The notes under the pieces are model-generated. The model did no database searches. It was not told where the DNA came from and saw only the letters and a program-made list of their open reading frames with translations. From assembly GCA_936432065.2 (NCBI GenBank), contig OW386293.2, positions 29,896,234 through 29,960,233 on the forward strand: a stretch of DNA of 64,000 bases. Reading direction: 5' to 3'. Below, in pieces: positions 44,894 to 56,304 of the stretch. The stretch's first letter is position 1. Each line of letters begins with the position of its first letter. Position numbers and translations under genes: made by a program. This DNA comes from Rutpela maculata (taxonomy: Eukaryota; Arthropoda; Insecta; Coleoptera; Cerambycidae).

Positions 44894-46282
44894 CATGAAC
44901 GTTTGTTCTGGGAAGTTCAGCATTGGATCGAAACTGTCGTTGAGATTCATTGTTTGTATTTGGTTTGATATTTGGTCGAATTGGTCCATTTGTTGTGTTG
45001 GAGTATCCGCGGGGTACTCCGGATCTAAGCGAAAATCCTGAGGATTAGCAGTATAATCCTCCTGTAGTGTTTGAGAATTAGCAGTATAATTCTCGTACTG
45101 CTCATATTGAGAATTAGCCGTATAATTGTCTGAAAAGTTTTGAGCGTTGCCTGAATCGTAATTTTCACAACTATCATTTTGATAATCGGGCGAGTAGTCA
45201 TTATATTGATTGTAGTTACATTGATTGTCATAATTGTCATAAGGTTCGTAATTCAAATGATGAGCTTTTTGCTGGTTAAAGCGATTAAAATTTGGGTTAG
45301 GTTGGATAGCTGATGGTCGCTGTTGCATAAAATTAGGGTTCGGCCTTATGGCTGAGGGCCTGTTTTGCTGTGATTGATTTGGCTGATTATTTTGAGGGAA
45401 TGTCCTCTGACTAAATTGATTATTACTAGGTTGTGCGAAGTTTTGATGAGAAAAATTTTGTGAGTTTGGGTTTCCTTGGAAACTTGGTCTCTGGAAGTTT
45501 TGAGACTGTTGCCTTGTGCGGCATTCGCTTATTACATGTCCATTCCGTTTACAGAAGGAACAAAACTTTTGTTGCAAATTGGGACCTTGTGGTCGCTTTT
45601 GTTGAATTACTGGATTTTTGACTGGACTATTTTTTGGGAATTTTTGCTGTTCAAAATAAGAGAGTTGTAGCTCTCTACGAATTCTAATAATCGCGTTCAT
45701 TATGGAAGGAGGGTTACTGGCACGTATTATTCTGCCTAGATTTGGTTCTAGACCCGTTAACAAATTATTTAATGTCATAGTTTCAATCAGGTTTGTTTGC
45801 GCGGTTCTTTGCTCCGAAGTTAAATTTTGTTTTTGCACTGCAGCGTGCATTTTCGCATTGTGCGTTTGTAAACGCGAAACAAATGTTAAGGCGGATTCAC
45901 TAGGTAATTGGTGAATTCGTTGTAGGTCCTGAATTAGGGACGTTAAATCTCGGGAGTCTCCGAAGTGAGTTTCTAGTAGTGCCTTTATTTCTGGCCATGT
46001 GCTAGGGTTGCGTGAATTTATAAGTTCGGCGGCTCTGCCTTTTAATTTATTTTTGATGTGCATGGTTAATAGAATTTTTTGGTCATGAATTGCCATGCTT
46101 TGTGCACAGGAACACGAGTTTAGGAATGTCTGTAAATTTATGGCGTTGCCATCGAATTCTGGTATTAGTGAAAAAATTTCAGAGAGCTTGTAAGGCTCAA
46201 TTTGTTGTGGCTGTTGTTGTTGTTGTTCGGCTGGTGCCGGTGGCACTGGTTGAACAGTCTCTGGTTGAGCTCTATCAGGCAT
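44891..46282 (-). CDS. Errantivirus-like Gag
   Basis: 463 codons, uninterrupted, from an ATG 508 bp downstream of the primer site. The N-terminal part is Pro/Gln-rich, followed by a capsid-like region (about residues 30-215, with LLTGLEPNLGRIIRASNPPS). One CCHC zinc knuckle follows (CSFCKRNGHVISEC, about residue 240; C-x2-C-x4-H-x4-C). The C-terminal 200 residues are Asn/Gln/Tyr-rich, with repeated YTANSQ-like phrases. Gag forms the particle and binds genomic RNA. The stop overlaps pol, which lies in the -1 frame. I saw no textbook slippery heptamer in the overlap. Confidence 0.9.
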   Translation of the reverse strand: MPDRAQPETVQPVPPAPAEQQQQQPQQIEPYKLSEIFSLIPEFDGNAINLQTFLNSCSCAQSMAIHDQKILLTMHIKNKLKGRAAELINSRNPSTWPEIKALLETHFGDSRDLTSLIQDLQRIHQLPSESALTFVSRLQTHNAKMHAAVQKQNLTSEQRTAQTNLIETMTLNNLLTGLEPNLGRIIRASNPPSIMNAIIRIRRELQLSYFEQQKFPKNSPVKNPVIQQKRPQGPNLQQKFCSFCKRNGHVISECRTRQQSQNFQRPSFQGNPNSQNFSHQNFAQPSNNQFSQRTFPQNNQPNQSQQNRPSAIRPNPNFMQQRPSAIQPNPNFNRFNQQKAHHLNYEPYDNYDNQCNYNQYNDYSPDYQNDSCENYDSGNAQNFSDNYTANSQYEQYENYTANSQTLQEDYTANPQDFRLDPEYPADTPTQQMDQFDQISNQIQTMNLNDSFDPMLNFPEQTFM

Positions 46283-46790
46283 TTTGCTTTTTTATTTAGA
46301 GATTTTTGAACTAAAATTGGTTACGTATCAGCAGTATGATACGGAAATTAAATTAAAATTAGCTTGTTTTGTTACGTCGTAAATGAATTGTGTATTAACT
46401 GTATAATACACAGTCGTTTCGTGAATACGAAAATAAATAACTTAAAATTAAAATTGTTGCGTTGTAGCTTGTATAGGATTTGTTTGATAACAGAATTGGC
46501 TTTGTTTGCCGAGTGTATTAGCGGTATAATACACGTAAATAATTGTGATAAATAATATTTGTAAAAATGAAAAGAAATAACGAGATGATTCTTAAAATGA
46601 CTTACATTAATTTCATCTCCATGAGTAGGTTCTTCGTCCGTCAAGGGATTGGGATCCGCCACCACCAGTGAGGAAGGTCTCCTTGTTCTAATAGATGTAC
46701 ACGCACTAGTTAGGCACCTTCTGCAGATGTTCTCCTTGTTCTCTTACGCTTCACTACCAGTTAGGCTTCTTGTTCTGATGATGTTTACGG

Positions 46791-46808
46791 ATCCTACCGA
46801 CTGCGCCA
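46791..46808 (-). promoter_or_regulatory. Primer-binding site (tRNA-Ser)
   Basis: The plus strand ATCCTACCGACTGCGCCA equals the 3' end of an insect tRNA-Ser plus CCA, one base from the LTR edge. The 17.6/297 group of errantiviruses uses the same primer. Confidence 0.85.
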
Positions 46809-46809
46809 A

Positions 46810-47170
46810 TGTTAGATCACGGTTTACATGAATGACTTTTTAAAAACTTTTATTTTACTAAATGGAGCCAACGTTGGCTCTTGGAGAAGGAATATAATAA
46901 ATTAGAAGTGTTGCATTCTAACTGAGTTTAATAACTGATTCAACAAAGCGTGTTTAGTCGTATTTATAACATACAGAACCTGAATAAGCAAAATATATAA
47001 CAAAGGAATTGCAGTTCTGCAGTCTGCACAAGTTATGAGAAACAAAGGTGTAATATGATATCTTGAAGATAAGCAATTAATAAGAGAAGCTGTTATCGTG
47101 AAATACGATATACCTGTGAAGGTTTATTATGGCTAAGTCGCAATAAGATAGCGTGTAATATTATATAACA
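46810..47170 (-). repeat. Errantivirus-like element, 5' LTR
   Basis: Same length as the 3' LTR; the only difference I find is C for T in the GTCTGCACAAGTT stretch. This implies a very recent insertion, or gene conversion between the LTRs. Confidence 0.95.
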
Positions 47171-49460
47171 TATATATATGAAAAACAAAATATGCAGTGT
47201 GGTTACCCAAAGAAAAAATTAAAAATATGTGAGGGAAGACGATAGTATTTCGCATGCAGTTAACACAACTGTTAAAGAAGAAAAATATCAAAAATATACA
47301 GGGTGGTCCCATAAACAAAAATTTTAAAAAAATGTGACGGATGGCAATAATATTTCAATACAACTGACTAGGAGGAAAAATATGAAAAATATACAATATA
47401 AAAATATAGAATAATTTCTAAATCAGAAAACGTAAGGCAAGAGATTGCGAATGAGCCGAATAAATAAAGTATGATCAACAGAGAGGGAAGTTTTGGGAAA
47501 ATACCTTTATCAATTTTTTGTCATAATTAGGAAGTTTCCATTTTTCTCATTTTCTCGTAATAAATAGTCGTAAAAATCTAAAAAATATCTGTAATTTTTT
47601 TTTAATTATCTCTATAAATAAAAAAGTTAGCGTCATCTGGGCTGAGGCTCGATGACGTCTCGGTACATGATTCCGTCAACAGCGAGCGGGCGCGGGCACC
47701 GGAAGTTTAGTTCATTCAGTGTTATTCTTACCGGACACAGCGTAAGATATTTTTGTAGTTGGGCTTGTTTAACGTTTTAATCGTTTGAAGAAGTAATTAT
47801 GCCTAAGATTGTAACATGACTCCTTCGCTGTTCAATAAATTTTTAATTTTTATTATTTGTTCGAGATTCAGACTGAACTTTATATTATTTAGAGGAAACA
47901 AATTACTACAGCAGCAGCTCAGAGACTCTGCAGACGAGTCATGGGTAAGAAAACACTTTCCAAATGGTCTTACGTGTTTGGTAGATTGTAGTTAATAAAT
48001 GACAGATGTTTTTATAATTTATCTTAAAGAAATGTTAATTTGACTTATATAATGATAATTCTCCTAGAGAGGCGGGGCGCCAATCTTTCTATATTCGTAA
48101 TTTACACTAGGAGTGGAGTTTGATTACAAGAAAGATAAACTAATCAAATTATAATGAAAGTATAAATTGTTGACTATAAAAAGTGTAAATTAACAATCCA
48201 AATTTAGTAAAAATCAGCATTAGATTAATACTTGCAAATATTTCTAAAAGATATTCAACTGTTCTTTTACAAAAATGATAATTAATTAATTCAGTAGGTA
48301 TTATCTAAATGGTTTGTATAGTTTGTACCAGAATACCTGACATAAGAGGACAAAGTAATTATAAAATTGATTTTATTATAAACCAATCAAACTGGATGTG
48401 TTTTTGTTATAAAACGACTAAACTGAGGCCTTAAAATTAAACAAATTTATATACAATAGGGAAAACGAATGGACGATAATATGTTACGTAGATATTTTTA
48501 AACATACTGTCTTAAACATGAACCGACAATATAGTGTTTTTAAAAGTCATAATTAATTATTTAAATGTAAACGTTCCGTAGAAATTGTGATCACAAAGTC
48601 TTTACAGATCGTTTCATATATTTGTTTTCAATTAGACGTTACGCCGATAATTTACACCTAAATAATAATTGAAAATATACCAATTGTTCGTTGAAAACAT
48701 ATTAAAGATAAAGTTGAAAATTGAAATAATTTCAAAAAGAACATTTGCAATTTGATTCTTTAAAGAATTCTAAAAGTGTTAAAGCATAAAAATATGAGAT
48801 ATATATAAAAAACCTTAGATAAAAATTTTATTTGCGACACTTATCTGGAATTTTCAGTGAAATAAAGTAGTGAATCCAAGTGAGGGATGATGATGGTGGA
48901 ATCCAACCCACTGTGACGCTATCGCTGATTTCTAGATGAGCCCAATATTAAGTCAGGGAGTTCCCAGTAACATATTCGACACTTCCATAAGGACAATTTA
49001 CATCTATCCCACCATATTACCGTCTCGGTCTCCGCAAAAAGTAGTTCTAGTCTAATATATGCATTCCATCCCCAAAATACGTAGAGGAAAAGAAAGACAA
49101 CCCCATTAGGTGATTAAAATAAAAGTTTCCAACCCAAACTTAAATGTGACGTAAAAAAAACGCATCTAGAATGCGTATCTACGATCTGCATCTAGAAAAT
49201 CTGCATCTAAAACATAAAATATATGTAGCGTATTCGCTTAAATATTAAGTATCGTCATGGATATAAAATAATAACAAAATATTTTAATTTCTATTGTTTA
49301 CATAAAATGTGCACATTTAAAATAAATCTTTTTGAATTTGATTCCTAAATTTATCAATAGAGCAAAATATAACTGTTAAATAACTGTAACCGAGTCTGTA
49401 ACATACCAAGTATCAAATATCGCTGTACTCAGAATGACGTGGGGATACGATTTCAGACTC
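47171..49460. other. Intron sequence; no gene seen
   Basis: Part of the long TIL intron. 47200-47350 holds diverged tandem units (GACGATAGTATTTCGCATGC, then CAGTTAACA and ACAGGGTGGTCCCATAAAC) similar to 33130-33300. A GC-richer island at 47640-47960 and another at 48870-49110 have no supported frame. Confidence 0.4.
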
Positions 49461-49465
49461 TATCT

Positions 49466-49660
49466 ATACAGGGTGCTATTTTTAAAAAAAATTGAGAGTG
49501 GTCTCTTAGGACTCCAAGAGGCAACACGGTTCCAATGATGTTATGAGACAGACTCTTTCATGCCTTTTGCAGGGTTTTTTAATTTATATTTTTATCTTTT
49601 GAAATAACGGAGATATCGCCTGTTAACGTGATTATGGGACACCCGGTATATGCAATTCAA
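49466..49660. mobile_element. MITE-like sequence next to the TIL exon
   Basis: Starts TATACAGGGTGCTATTTTTA and ends GGGACACCCGGTATAT, imperfect inverted ends flanked by TA, about 35 bp before the exon acceptor. Non-coding. Confidence 0.45.
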
Positions 49661-49697
49661 ATATCTTACCATATTAATTAGAGGAATTGTTTTTTAG

Positions 49698-49885
49698 GTA
49701 TCACCTGCACAGGAGCATTTGAAGAATACGCCTGTGGAAGTGCCTGCCAAACCGAATGCGAGACACTCGGAGAACCATGTCCAATTGTGAATATTAGATG
49801 CAACGACTTGTGCTATTGTATTGAAGGATACGCCAGAGATGCCAACGCCGTTTGTATTCCCATAAAACAGTGTCCCCAGAAATAG
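49698..49885 (+). CDS. TIL-domain protease inhibitor, exon 2
   Basis: A TTTTTTAG acceptor opens a 61-codon frame that completes the split Gly of exon 1 and ends in TAG. It holds ten Cys in the TIL order: ITC, YAC, SAC, TEC, EPC, IRC, LC, YC, VC, QC, with the typical C-Y-C-x-EGY-R ending (CYCIEGYARD). TIL proteins are secreted, disulfide-tight inhibitors of trypsin-, chymotrypsin- or elastase-like proteases. The reactive bond normally lies in the loop between the fifth and sixth Cys (here PIVNIR); which residue is P1 I cannot fix. A polyA signal AATAAA follows at 49943. The 5' exon is at 26648 (or the duplicate at 23673). Confidence 0.85.
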
Positions 49886-49942
49886 AATTATTAACTTTTT
49901 GATTGCGACTCTTGATTTCTATTATGTTAATCATATTTTGAA

Positions 49943-49948
49943 AATAAA
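49943..49948 (+). terminator. polyA signal of the TIL gene
   Basis: AATAAA, 58 bp after the TAG stop. Confidence 0.7.
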
Positions 49949-49959
49949 GACTTTTTAAT

Positions 49960-52240
49960 GCAAGCATGTGTAATTATTTTGTGATGAAAATAACCACATA
50001 CTGTTACGTTCACATGGGAACTTTACGTATTTTTATTAAATTCCTATATATCACACCTAATAATTGAGAAATACTGTACAAGTATTTACCATCTTTGAGT
50101 TATTTATGCCCAGCGCAATATGTTTAGATTTAAGATCAATATCCTTTTGTATACTTCAATTTAAACCATTATTTGTTATCTATTTTAAAGTTTTTGTTAA
50201 CGGCACATTAACACCTGGGCTATGTATTTCCACGAATAACGCGAAACCACGATTCACATTTAATTATGCCTTTGCTGATTGAGTTTACCTTACACACAAT
50301 ACATTGGGTAGTATAGTGGGTTGCATAGAGCTTTGCCTCCCCTAAATTTGCAAATCTAGTTATTTGATATCTAGAAGTTTCTGAATTATAATGGTGTGGC
50401 AGCATTAGTCTGATTGGAGGGAATCATACCTTGTTTATTTTCACGGAGAGAGATTAATTTTAATTTCCAGTTCTGTGGCAGTTTAGTCAATTACTCCTAA
50501 GTCGCGATAATTAATTAAGCAAATACTTTGCTTCCTTTGCTATTATCGGGTTTTACTTAAGTGAAAAGAACAGTAAAAGGTAACTAAAATTATTTGTTAA
50601 TTTTATCTCTTCAATATTTGACGGCTCCAAGCCATATTTTTCATGACTGCCATTTTTATAACATAATTGTGTAATGATAGTCTCAGTTTTGCAAACACAT
50701 ATTAAACAAATTCTCTTTTCTTTTGAAAACGTAGGAGTTTTGCTGCCTTAATTTTAAATAGTTTTGCTATTTAAGTTTTTATTTAGTTTTGCTAAATATT
50801 TATTTAATTTTGCTGCTAATTTGTTCAATTATTTTTGAACACCGCGTGGGTTATTTAATTAATCAAGTCAGATCAGTTTGGAATCCATACGAACACGTTT
50901 TCCACGTGTCCGTGTAAGCAGATGAACATTCAGCAATAAATGGAAATTATTTTGGTTCAGTTTAGTATGGATGGACAAATAAAAGTTATATACCACTCAC
51001 AGTAATAGTCCATTCAGTATAGTCAATTTAAGGTCAACTTTAGTTTAGTCAGATCAGCAAAACCCATTCGTACAGGTGTTCGAGACAACAAAGCATAGAG
51101 CCGCCCGTGTTAATGAGGTCGCTGACAAAAATTGCCGGAATGAATCCATCAGGATCCATTTTGTAGCGTCCATTTCCCCAGGGATCGGTGAGAAAGTGTT
51201 AAGGTCTGATTTTTTAGTTCTGTATTTTTATTGCATAAAGACATTTTTACCATCGACAGTTTCTAAGAAGTCATAAATCATTTATCAAATTTTTTTATGT
51301 GATTTAAATTTAGTATTTCATTGCACTTAATTATTAATTTAAGATTTAAATAACGTCTGTATTATTTATATTGATTTAATTTTAATAATAATTTACGTAA
51401 ACATTTTTAATTCTATAAGATTTTGGTAATTTTTGAATATCACCATTTTTCCTGTCTGATTTATAAATTTTTGAGTATTCGCTAAAATAAATTGTGATTT
51501 TTTATCTTAAATTTATTTTCTCATTTTATTTGGTTGTGTCTGTCTCATAAACGATCGAATCTTTCCACAGCAGTTGGTTTCCCCACTTGCAGGGTAGCTT
51601 AACTATCTCATATTTTTCTGTGGATGGCACCCTCTTTCAACATCTAAAATAAAACTGGCCCCTGCGTGATGAAACAAACTGGCTTGGCAAAAATATCGTG
51701 AAGATATTGATTTACTCTCAAACTCACCTAAAAGATAAAAACAAACCCACGATACGGCCCCGCAATAGATCGGCTAGTCGAACGCACTTACCCTCGCGTT
51801 TTGTCTGAATTTTCTTTGGATTTTACCTTAACCGGTATTTCTAAATTGAATTTTTGCAAAGCTGAAGGGTAAAGTAACAATACAAAGGGAACATTTATAT
51901 GTTTGTAATTCATAGGATATGGCAAGAAGATCTGATAAGAAAATATCTTCGCGTCCTTAATATATATTAAGAAATAACTCAGTCTATATCGAGAACTTAA
52001 CAAATTCTACTATGAGAATATAAATTGTTTTTGACAATTAATTATTTTTATTTAGTTGCTTTTATCATGATTAGAGAATATTGTTTAGGTATTATGCAAA
52101 TCACAACTTACACACTTTTTATTTATTATGAAAATACCTACTTTCTGTATATTGTTGCCCTAATCTGGGCACGCTAATATACTAGTTAGGTAAATACTTT
52201 AAAACACTCATTATTGGAGAACCAATCAAAACAACTACTC
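49960..52240. other. No gene seen
   Basis: AT-rich sequence. A repeat shared with 11117-11215 lies at 52037-52125. Short frames (50064-50282, 51076-51276) have no domain. A TGTTACGTTCACATGGG phrase at 50002 looks like an LTR start but I could not find a matching end. Confidence 0.4.
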
Positions 52241-52267
52241 TTCTAGCTAATACTGACGAAGTATATG

Positions 52268-52802
52268 TAATATTTTGTCAGCTTTACATTCAGTAAGTGG
52301 TTGCGATACTACCAGTAGATTAGGCAGTAAAATGGAATGTTTGAAAGCTGCAACGGAGGATTTTGTATAAACAGCCCTTATATCTTTAGGAAACCTTAAC
52401 CTAAATGCTGAACAGTTAGAAACAGTTTGCACATGTTTTTTCAAAAAAAAAAAAGAAAGTTAACTGCTGATGGACTTCGATATAAACTTATTTCCCAAAG
52501 CATAGGTTTCAGTAAATTTAAAGAAAGTGATATGCACGTCAGATGCTTTGCATTTGCATTTGTTAAGGGCTACAGTACAAACATTTATTTGGAAAAATGC
52601 TTATCAAACACAATTGGAGCCCATTGATTACTCTTTATTTAACTATGAAGAGCACATTGGTGACTTACGTCCACGACAAATGACAAAGTCGTCAGAGTAT
52701 TCAGCCTTGTAAATATATGTCCAATTGTCGAAAAATGTCTTGCAGTTGTAAAAAGTCAGAATCATCTTGTATTTCATTGTGCAAATGTACAATGATTGTC
52801 TA
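52268..52802 (+). pseudogene. Relic of a GCDTTS-motif ORF with Cys-rich tail
   Basis: The plus strand reads ILSALHSVSGCDTTSRLGSK, then a stop. It goes on in broken frames: NLNAEQLETVCTCFFKKKK, then DALHLHLLRATVQTFIWKNA near 52530-52600, and a Cys tail NCRKMSCSCKKSESSCISLC at 52720-52790. The Cys spacing C-x4-C-x-C-x6-C-x3-C-x-C is the same as at 1.3 kb. Several stops and frameshifts show it is dead. I know such GCDT(T/S) proteins as repeat-associated in animals, without a firm function. Confidence 0.5.
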
Positions 52803-52990
52803 AATAAAAATGACTAATTATTTTTCTTGCTTTCATATATTTCTATACTTTTTTTTACTAGTAAATGTTTCTTATTATCATAATTTTTGTTTTTATATTT
52901 CATTTACCAACCTATCATCATTTTCATCATAAGAGAAAACTATAAATTATGACTAAATTGAGATTGTTGTCAAAGAATTCTTGAAATATT

Positions 52991-53172
52991 TGCGGCAGTT
53001 TTCTCGAAAATGGTTGGAATTATCGAATTCTACCAAGTGTACTTTTTTTTACGTAGATGACTCTTGCATGAGATTTTTTAGTCAAAAGTGCCACTACGTT
53101 TCGTAAAAAAAAAAGAGAAAAAATATTCATTATCAGGTATAGCTCATGAGGCGTCCTCCATGGGCTAGCATG
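52991..53172 (-). mobile_element. Foldback-family half-copy, left piece
   Basis: GCGGCAGTTTTCTCGAAAAT through TCATGAGGCG-CCTCCATGGG matches 27707-27890. It is cut at CATGGGCTAGCATG by the 3.1-kb insertion and goes on at 56305. Confidence 0.7.
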
Positions 53173-53286
53173 GTTGATTGATTTACCAGCGTGCGGTAGG
53201 CATTGCTGCCACTCCCAGAGTTATTCAGCTGGGCCTGCTACGTCCACGCTGGGTTGGACTAAGGTCATGCTTGTTGCCAGCAGCGA

Positions 53287-53892
53287 GTGCCACATAACGC
53301 ATGGTAAAGGAATATGGGATGGGAGGGAGCGTTTAAGCTCCCTTTTTGTGTTTTTGGTTCTGGGTATCTGCCTCTTCTGAATCTTCGTGTGAAATATGTG
53401 TTGTGTCTTGATATGGAGTGTTTATTACTGTTTATGCTCCTCTTTGTGTGTTTCTGCTTCTTCGAATCTTCTTTTTCTGAGTTTTCTGATTCCTCGATTT
53501 CCGATGCTAGGTTGGGTTTGGGTCATGCTTGTTGCCAGCAGCGAGAGCCATATGACTCATGTTTTTTTTTCCCTTCGCTTTTCTTTCCCAGTTTGTTTAT
53601 GATTCTCTCGATTGTTGTTTTCCACCTGTAACATGGTCTCCCTATTATTAGTTTGCTGCTATTCAGTGTTAGCGTTTTCTTCAGTAGGTTTTCTGCTGTC
53701 CTTTTTGCTTTAACCTTCTTGATCCTTTCCCTTATCTCTTTGCTTACCAGGATATGGTCTATTTGTGTGATTGAGCTTCCATTACTCTAGGTGTCAATGC
53801 GTGTTTGACTTTTGCTCCATGTATTTATTATTGTTAAGTCAAATATGTGTGCTAGGTTTTTCAGCGCATTTCCATTTTCGTTAGGCCATATG
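53287..53892 (-). pseudogene. APE-endonuclease fragment, inverted arm 1
   Basis: The minus-strand read begins near 53892 with WPNENGNALKNLAHIFDL (frame 53787-54092), a piece of the exonuclease-endonuclease-phosphatase fold of non-LTR elements. It goes on into the same sequence as the right arm and ends near 53290. Plus-strand frames here (53174-53380, 53314-53631, 53396-53602) are antisense shadows. Confidence 0.6.
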
Positions 53893-55029
53893 TTTGCGTA
53901 AAGAAAGCAATAAATATTCAGTGTCAAAAGTGAACAACACGTGTTTATAAAGCAAAGCAAGACAGACATATTAAACGTAAAAGTGTAAATAAATAAATAA
54001 TAAATTTGTGTGTGCAGTTTAAAGTTTTTCAAGTGTACTAAGCCCAAAAAGAAGAGGGAATAAAAACCAACAATCACCACGCCAGAAGCCACAGAAAGCT
54101 AAGCTATAAACTAATTTATTTTATTTTATTAAATTTAATTACTTTAATAACTTTATCAACTTAATCTCTATTAACCTAATTTATTAACTCAAAACCTAAT
54201 ATTTTAAATAGTATTGAGTAAACCAGAGGCATACTATTAGGTGAATAATACAAATAATAATTAATAGCCAAACCCGAATTTCTTTCAGCCAATCAAGAGA
54301 ATTACGCATGATAAAAATGGTGATAATAATAACCCGAAAATCAGTAATGCATCGCTATTAAAGTTTGATTATACAGATTTCCTGTGTGAACCTTCAAGTG
54401 TGTTTTTCATAATTACTAAAAATATTCAAACAAATTTAATCAAAATTGAACACGTAATGATCAGTGGCGCAATACTCTTAAAGTATACCTATCTTTCAGG
54501 TGAGGTTCTCATAATTGCTAAAAATATTCAAACGAGTTTAATTTGGATTAGACCAGAAATAATCAATGGGGCACTGTCGGTGTGTAGCGTCCAAACTGAA
54601 TCCTTATGGCACCTCAATGTAGGTATGCGTGATACAGGTTTCTCTCAGGAAAATGGTTTCCAAGAAAATACACACAGAAAAGAGCAATCTTGATACCTAG
54701 AGCAGCGGAAACTCAACTCAATAAATAGATCATATCGTGGGAGGCAGGGAGATGACTTATAATGTTCTGTCACCATGGATACCCATAAAAGCTTGTAAAA
54801 GTTAAATATAAAGTGTCAACGTATAGAAATTATATTTAAGTTTGTATAAGTGAAAGTATTTGTAAAATAATTTATACCTCGGAATATTGTCAGCTTGATA
54901 AGAAATATTAATTAGTTAGTGTTTAATTAGGTACACAAACCAAAACTTTCCACAGTGCTTCCCTCTAACGCAGTAAATCATAGTTTATATACATATATAC
55001 ATAGTGCAGTGAAATCGTATAGGTACCTG

Positions 55030-55690
55030 GAGATTTCAATGCACATGTACTCCACATATGGCCTAACGAAAATGGAAATGCGCTGAAAAACCTAGCACAC
55101 ATATTTGACTTAACAATAATAAATACATGGAGCAAAAGTCAAACACGCATTGACACCTAGAGTAATGGAAGCTCAATCACACAAATAGACCATATCCTGG
55201 TAAGCAAAGAGATAAGGGAAAGGATCAAGAAGGTTAAAGCAAAAAGGACAGCAGAAAACCTACTGAAGAAAACGCTAACACTGAATAGCAGCAAACTAAT
55301 AATAGGGAGACCATGTTACAGGTGGAAAACAACAATCGAGAGAATCATAAACAAACTGGGAAAGAAAAGGGAAAAAAAACATGAGTCATATGGCTCTCGC
55401 TGCTGGCAACAAGCATAACCCAAACCCAACCTAGCATCGGAAATCGAGGAATCAGAAAACTCAGAAAAAGAAGATTCGAAGAAGCAGAAACACACAAAGA
55501 GGAGCATAAACAGTAATAAACACTCCATATCAAGACACAACACATATTTCACACGAAGATTCAGAAGAGGCAGATACCCAGAACCAAAAACACAAAAAGG
55601 GAGCTTAAACGCTCCCTCACGACACAATGCGGTAACGCATCTCACAAATACCTACACCTCCCATCCCATATTCCTTTACCATGCGCCATG
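55030..55690 (+). pseudogene. APE-endonuclease fragment, inverted arm 2
   Basis: Reads GDFNAHVLHIWPNENGNALK, a DFN-AH endonuclease motif, then a stop after RIDT, and SITQIDHILVSKEIRERI (the IDHIL motif near the domain end). It continues into a Lys-rich stretch. No reverse transcriptase follows. A third, shorter relative lies near 54690-54770. The minus frames at 55316-55645 are shadows. Confidence 0.65.
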
Positions 55691-56304
55691 TGGCACTTGA
55701 AAGGGTCTTTTAGATAGGTCTATTTAGGTCGACCGTCAACTAAGGCACAGCTTTACAGTTTATTTTTTGGTACTATTTAAAAAACACTAATAGTAATTTT
55801 CAATTTATTAATTGTATATAATGTGTAATATCCTTCAGAATGACTATTTAAATAACAAAGCTGAGTTTCTCTGTAAACAAAGCATTTTATTGATTATTTT
55901 AACAATCATTAACAAACTTATTACCTAACTTAATGCTAATTATAACAATCTTACCTGTAAACAAAGAAACGACATTTAAAGTTATTCGATTTCAGTCATT
56001 CCTTTCTTACAGTATTTAATTCTTTCTTACACTAATGTAAAATGTCTTTCTGCATTGCTGTCTGTCTTCAAACTGACAACTCCCGTCGTTTATGACAACG
56101 TGTCAATTATTCGAAATTACTTCATGTGTTACTTTACATGTATATGAACTTTTTTTCCTATTATGACATGTCACGTTAAGCAAAATTTCTTGGCTCACCG
56201 GCTTAAATTTGTTTAAGTTTACCGTGGTTTTAACTGACTTTTAGCACTTATTTCGGGAGGGTCTTACGATGCGTCTATAGACGCCGTTTGTCAACTTTCG
56301 AATC

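Larger units (their letters stand above)
38674..47170 (-). mobile_element. Errantivirus-like Ty3/Gypsy element (endogenous retrovirus with env), nearly intact
   Basis: 8497 bp on the minus strand, with 361-bp LTRs (38674-39034 and 46810-47170) that differ at one position in my reading (T/C at about 38893). It has a TATA duplication at both ends inside a (TA)n run, a tRNA-Ser primer site, and a purine tract. The order is gag, pol (protease, RT, RNase H, integrase), env. The 4-bp TATA target is typical of the gypsy/17.6/297 group. It lies in the long TIL intron, antisense to that gene. The only coding break I see is one in-frame stop in pol. Confidence 0.95.
53173..56304. mobile_element. 3.1-kb insertion with 19-bp target duplication and inverted LINE arms
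   Basis: Flanked on both sides by TCCTCCATGGGCTAGCATG (53154-53172 and 56305-56323), and the interrupted foldback repeat is continuous across it. Inside, 53287-53892 (minus sense) and 55030-55690 (plus sense) are near-identical inverted arms. A target duplication of this length suggests target-primed retrotransposition. Confidence 0.7.

Noticed and set aside
47790..47960. Possible exon around ATGCCTAAGATTGTAACATG
   Set aside because: The frame stops after six codons and no splice partner could be defended.
50002..51600. Possible LTR element beginning TGTTACGTTCACATGGG
   Set aside because: No matching right end, second LTR, primer site or coding region could be found.
53314..53631. Frames with Leu/Phe/Cys-rich segments (also 55316-55645 minus)
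   Set aside because: Antisense of the LINE endonuclease arms, whose real sense reads the GDFNAH and IDHIL motifs.
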